From NCBI GenBank assembly GCA_026785645.1, contig JAJAZM010000017.1, positions 1 to 6,245 of the forward strand: a stretch of 6,245 nucleotides of DNA, written 5' to 3'. A program made the translations under genes and the position numbers. Position 1 is the first letter of the stretch. Each line of letters starts with the position of its first letter. The DNA is from Sphingomonas bacterium. Its GTDB lineage: Bacteria > Pseudomonadota > Alphaproteobacteria > Sphingomonadales > Sphingomonadaceae. Below are positions 3,528 through 6,245 of this stretch, one piece after another. The notes under the pieces are model-generated. The model was not told the DNA's origin and made no database searches. It worked only from the letters and a program-made list of their open reading frames with translations.

Positions 3528-6245
3528 CTAGAAGCGGAAGCCGGCCCTCAGGCCCCATCCCTTGACGTCGCCAAAATCTCCCCACGCCGAGAGCAGCGGG
3601 CCGCCGCCGGCGCCGCCACCGATCCCGCCTTCGAGCCGTGCCCAGGTGCCGCGGCCCGTGCGCTCGAATGAGTCGACCAACAGCCCGCTTCCGACCTGGA
3701 TGTCGCTGTCACCGCTGAATTCATGGAACAGCTTGGCATCGATGAACGGTGCCCAGCTGCCCGACCAGCCGAGGCGCGCCCCGAGCCGGCCGCGCGTGCT
3801 GGTCATCCGGTCCGGAGAGAAGTCGATGAAGCCGGCAGTGAAATCGTCGAGCTTGGTCCGCACGTGCGACACGCCAGCATAGATGTCGAACATTGGCCCG
3901 AAGTTGGTCGTTCGCCAACCAATCTCGCCATCGACACCGAAGCTTTTGCCGTCTGGCCGGACCTGGCCGACCAACGATGCGTTGCCGAAGCGGGTGTCAA
4001 ACTTGTCCCATTTGACCAATGCGCTGGCGTAGAAGCCGACCTTCGAGCCAAATTGGGCGAAGACGCCGAGGTTGTAGCCTTCGACGTCGAGCGCGGATCC
4101 CAACCCAACATCGTCGGATTCGGCATGGGCATAGCCAGCGGTCAGCCCGACGGTGAAATTGCCGCCGGTGCGGAAGCCCAGATCGACCTGCGCGCCACGC
4201 CGCTTGGTCTTGATCCGGTCGCTGTAATCGAGCGTGGTGCCGAACAAGGTCGAACTATTGTCGCCGTCGCCATAGCGATCGTGGCTGAGGTAGAGCTGGG
4301 CGCAGAGCGCGACATTGCTCTTGCGATCATCCCCGAAGTCGTTCTTGCGCGACGCCGAACAGGCGAGATGCGCGTCGGCCGACTGGTACCACATATCCTG
4401 CGCCATCGTGCCGAGCAGCCCGACGTCGAAAATCGCTCCGTCGGCATTCGACACGACGAACGCATCGGGCCCGATCATGATCACGTCATAATTGACGAAA
4501 CCAGTGCTGACCGAACCGGTGAACAGGCCGGTGCCGCCTAGCGCATCGACGATTCGAACCCCATCGGGGTCGATCACCGCCGCGCTGCCAAGGATGTTGA
4601 GCAATACGCTGGTCGTGCCGCTGGTGGTTCCGCCGATCACCAGCAGATCGCCGGTCAAGCCCGCGATCGTGCCGCCGATATTGACCCCTAGCCGAGCATC
4701 GCCGGTCGCCACATAATTGCCCGACAGCGAGAAGACGTCGTTGACCCCGCCGTCGCGCAGGTCGATCAGGCCAGCGGCGTTGGCGAACGTTTCGAGACCG
4801 GAGAACACGACCGTCTCGGCGACCGCAGAACTGATCGCCGTACGGACTGTCCCCGATGACGTGAACACGTCCGTCCCGGCCCCGAAGTCGGAGGTCAGGC
4901 GTGCGTCCCACAGACCGGTGTTGATGACCGTATCGCCGTTGGCCGTCAGGTCGACGAAGCCACGCAGCCGGCCGGCGTTCGAGATCTCGGCCGAAGCACC
5001 GACCGCGTCGATCGCGAACAGGTTACCCGACGTGATAAAGCCGGTGACGGCGTTGGTGATATCGATGTCGACCAGACTTGAAGCGAAGATGCCGTGCGTG
5101 GCGCCGGAGATATCGCCGGCGTTGTTGATGTCGATCGTTCCAACCGCTTCGACGCGCGCACCGTCAGCCGCAGCGTCGATGTTGCCAGCCGCCGTATTGG
5201 TGATGAACACATCGCCGTCGGCGATCCCGATCGCGGGGGCCGCGCCTGCCGCGCCGCCTGCGCCGCCAACGCCAATTCCAAATGCGCCTGCCGAGCCGCC
5301 AAAACCGCCCGCGCCGCCGCCGACGCCCGCGCCAGTCCCACCCGGTGTTCCGATTGTTCCGTTCACGCCGTTGAACGAACTGCCTGGCGCACCGGGTCCG
5401 TTGCCTCCCAATCCAACCGTTTGCCGGGTCGCGACAAAGATGCCGTGCGATCCGGCACCGGTCGTCACAATGTCGCCGCTGTTGACGATGATCACGTCAC
5501 CGGTTGCACCACCGGTTCCGGCCCCGCCCGCGCCGCCGCCGCCGCCGTTGGCCAAACCGCCGAAGCCGCCGGTGTTGCCGAAGCCGCCTGCCCCGCTCGC
5601 TCCGGTGCCGCCCGAACCGCCAGTGCCGCCGTCGCCTCCGTCGCCGCCATCGCCGCCAAAACCGGAGCCACCAGCACCGCCGGCACCGCTGCCGGCAGAG
5701 CCGACGTTGGTTTCGACCTTGATCCCGTGAGCGACCAGGCCCGAGGTGGTGATATTTCCGCTATTGTCGATGTTGATGTCGAGCAGGGCTCCGCCGATCC
5801 CCGCACCACCTTGACCACCCAAACCGCCCACGGCTGCGGCGCCAGTGCCGCCCGCGCCGCCGACCCCGCCGGCCCCACCGGCGGCACCAAGCCCTGACGC
5901 ACCGCCACTGCCGCCAACGCCGCCGATTCCTCCAGTGCCGCCAAAAGCCGCGCCCCCTACGCCGCCGGCGCTGCCGAAACCGTTGCCTGCGATGCCGAGA
6001 ACATAGATCCCCGCTGCACCGTTACCGATGGTGGTGATAGCATTGTTATTATCGACGCTGACCGCGATCGATCCGCCGGTGCCGGTGGCGCCCATGCCGC
6101 CGCTGCTGCCCACCGCCGATCCGCCCGCACCGCCCAATCGACCCGTGCCGCCCGCGCTGCCAGCGGCCAACGAACCACTGGAGCCTGCGCCGCCGAAGCT
6201 ACCCGCTCCGCCATCCCCGCCAAAGCCAGCGCCTCCATTGCCGCC
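3528..6245 (-). CDS. Autotransporter with glycine-rich modular passenger and C-terminal beta-barrel, 5'-partial
   Basis: Type V secreted surface protein: the C-terminal barrel inserts in the outer membrane and the passenger is exposed outside. The frame stays open to the window edge, so the 905 visible residues lack the signal peptide and N-terminus; the in-frame TTG at 6170 is not a credible start. Numbering from the first visible codon, residues 1-345 alternate glycine-rich stretches with beta rungs such as DINIDNSGNITTSGLVAHGI. Residues 346-460 continue similar rungs (TIDINNAGDISGATHGI) without insertions. Residues about 500-595 resemble the pertactin-type end of a passenger (SGNYVATGDARLGVNIGG, then YDVIMIG). 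The autotransporter barrel covers about 645-905, with alternating strands such as VDLGFRTGGNFTVGLTAGY, and ends LRAGFRF with the terminal Phe recognised by the Bam complex. Two Cys, at 629 and 648, flank the barrel start. A strong terminator follows. The ligand is unknown; an adhesin or biofilm role is inference from the class. Confidence 0.92.
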   Translation of the reverse strand, partial: GGNGGAGFGGDGGAGSFGGAGSSGSLAAGSAGGTGRLGGAGGSAVGSSGGMGATGTGGSIAVSVDNNNAITTIGNGAAGIYVLGIAGNGFGSAGGVGGAAFGGTGGIGGVGGSGGASGLGAAGGAGGVGGAGGTGAAAVGGLGGQGGAGIGGALLDINIDNSGNITTSGLVAHGIKVETNVGSAGSGAGGAGGSGFGGDGGDGGDGGTGGSGGTGASGAGGFGNTGGFGGLANGGGGGAGGAGTGGATGDVIIVNSGDIVTTGAGSHGIFVATRQTVGLGGNGPGAPGSSFNGVNGTIGTPGGTGAGVGGGAGGFGGSAGAFGIGVGGAGGAAGAAPAIGIADGDVFITNTAAGNIDAAADGARVEAVGTIDINNAGDISGATHGIFASSLVDIDITNAVTGFITSGNLFAIDAVGASAEISNAGRLRGFVDLTANGDTVINTGLWDARLTSDFGAGTDVFTSSGTVRTAISSAVAETVVFSGLETFANAAGLIDLRDGGVNDVFSLSGNYVATGDARLGVNIGGTIAGLTGDLLVIGGTTSGTTSVLLNILGSAAVIDPDGVRIVDALGGTGLFTGSVSTGFVNYDVIMIGPDAFVVSNADGAIFDVGLLGTMAQDMWYQSADAHLACSASRKNDFGDDRKSNVALCAQLYLSHDRYGDGDNSSTLFGTTLDYSDRIKTKRRGAQVDLGFRTGGNFTVGLTAGYAHAESDDVGLGSALDVEGYNLGVFAQFGSKVGFYASALVKWDKFDTRFGNASLVGQVRPDGKSFGVDGEIGWRTTNFGPMFDIYAGVSHVRTKLDDFTAGFIDFSPDRMTSTRGRLGARLGWSGSWAPFIDAKLFHEFSGDSDIQVGSGLLVDSFERTGRGTWARLEGGIGGGAGGGPLLSAWGDFGDVKGWGLRAGFRF
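5148..6245 (-). repeat. Protein-level repeat: about 95-residue modules (glycine-rich loop plus beta rung) in the passenger
   Basis: Four rungs of about 21 residues lie at 6000-6062 (VSVDNNNAITTIGNGAAGIYV), 5715-5777 (INIDNSGNITTSG...HGIKV), 5433-5495 (VIIVNSGDIVTTG...HGIFV) and about 5148-5210 (VFITNTAAGNIDA...DGARV). Between them are glycine-rich segments of 222, 219 and 222 bp at 5778-5999, 5496-5714 and 5211-5432; a further one, cut by the window edge, occupies 6063-6245. The 5778-5999 segment is 38 Gly out of 74 residues by hand count. Rungs share the pattern hxhxNsGxIxTxGxxxHGIxV. Loop sequences are similar in composition but not copies, so the regularity is mainly in length and spacing. 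Confidence 0.8.

Noticed and set aside
5604..5657. RTX-type calcium-binding nonapeptides in the GGDGGD region
   Set aside because: RTX repeats follow GGxGxDxUx; here Asp falls every third residue without the hydrophobic position, and the secretion route is type V, not type I.
4717..5730. Plus-strand 337-codon open frame encoding a proline-rich protein
   Set aside because: It lies antisense to the glycine-rich autotransporter. Reverse complements of GGN codons read as NCC, so proline runs arise automatically; the frame has no domain or ribosome site and its length is explained by the GC-rich glycine codons.
5211..6245. Mycobacterial PE_PGRS gene
   Set aside because: The glycine-rich composition is similar, but the protein ends in a Gram-negative autotransporter barrel and sits next to bamB, which excludes a mycobacterial origin.

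Overview
This 6.2-kb window looks like chromosome of a GC-rich alphaproteobacterium, most probably a sphingomonad. That is judged from the high GC, the N-terminal sequence of the YfgM-like protein and its pairing with bamB; no database search was possible. There are four protein genes, two of them cut by the window edges. I see no RNA gene, CRISPR array, transposase or integrase.

Layout. Positions 1-1200 (+ strand) hold the 3' part of a class I pyridine-nucleotide oxidoreductase (glutathione reductase / lipoamide dehydrogenase fold). It converges with a two-gene minus-strand operon across about 50 bp that has no recognisable terminator. In that operon a YfgM-like membrane-anchored TPR protein (2613-3311) is followed by the outer-membrane lipoprotein BamB (1252-2580). 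A roughly 200-bp intergenic stretch (3324-3527) holds a strong rho-independent terminator for the gene upstream and a 13-bp direct repeat. The rest of the window (3528-6245, - strand) is the 3' part of a large autotransporter gene, still open at the right edge.

How the genes relate. YfgM and BamB both belong to envelope protein biogenesis: YfgM at the inner-membrane translocon side, BamB in the complex that folds beta-barrels into the outer membrane. The autotransporter is a typical substrate of that complex, with a C-terminal barrel ending in Phe. The terminator between it and yfgM indicates separate transcription units, so any functional link is inferred from pathway knowledge and not from operon structure. 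The oxidoreductase has no evident link to the others.

Most interesting part. The autotransporter passenger is built on a strikingly regular plan. Beta-solenoid-like rungs of about 21 residues are separated by glycine-rich insertions of 74, 73 and 74 residues, giving a period of 94-95 residues. The insertions are rich in Gly-Gly-X triplets. The same rung motif then continues without insertions toward the barrel. I read this as a solenoid stalk decorated with equal-length glycine-rich loops that may pack as polyglycine-II-type bundles; that last step is a hypothesis.
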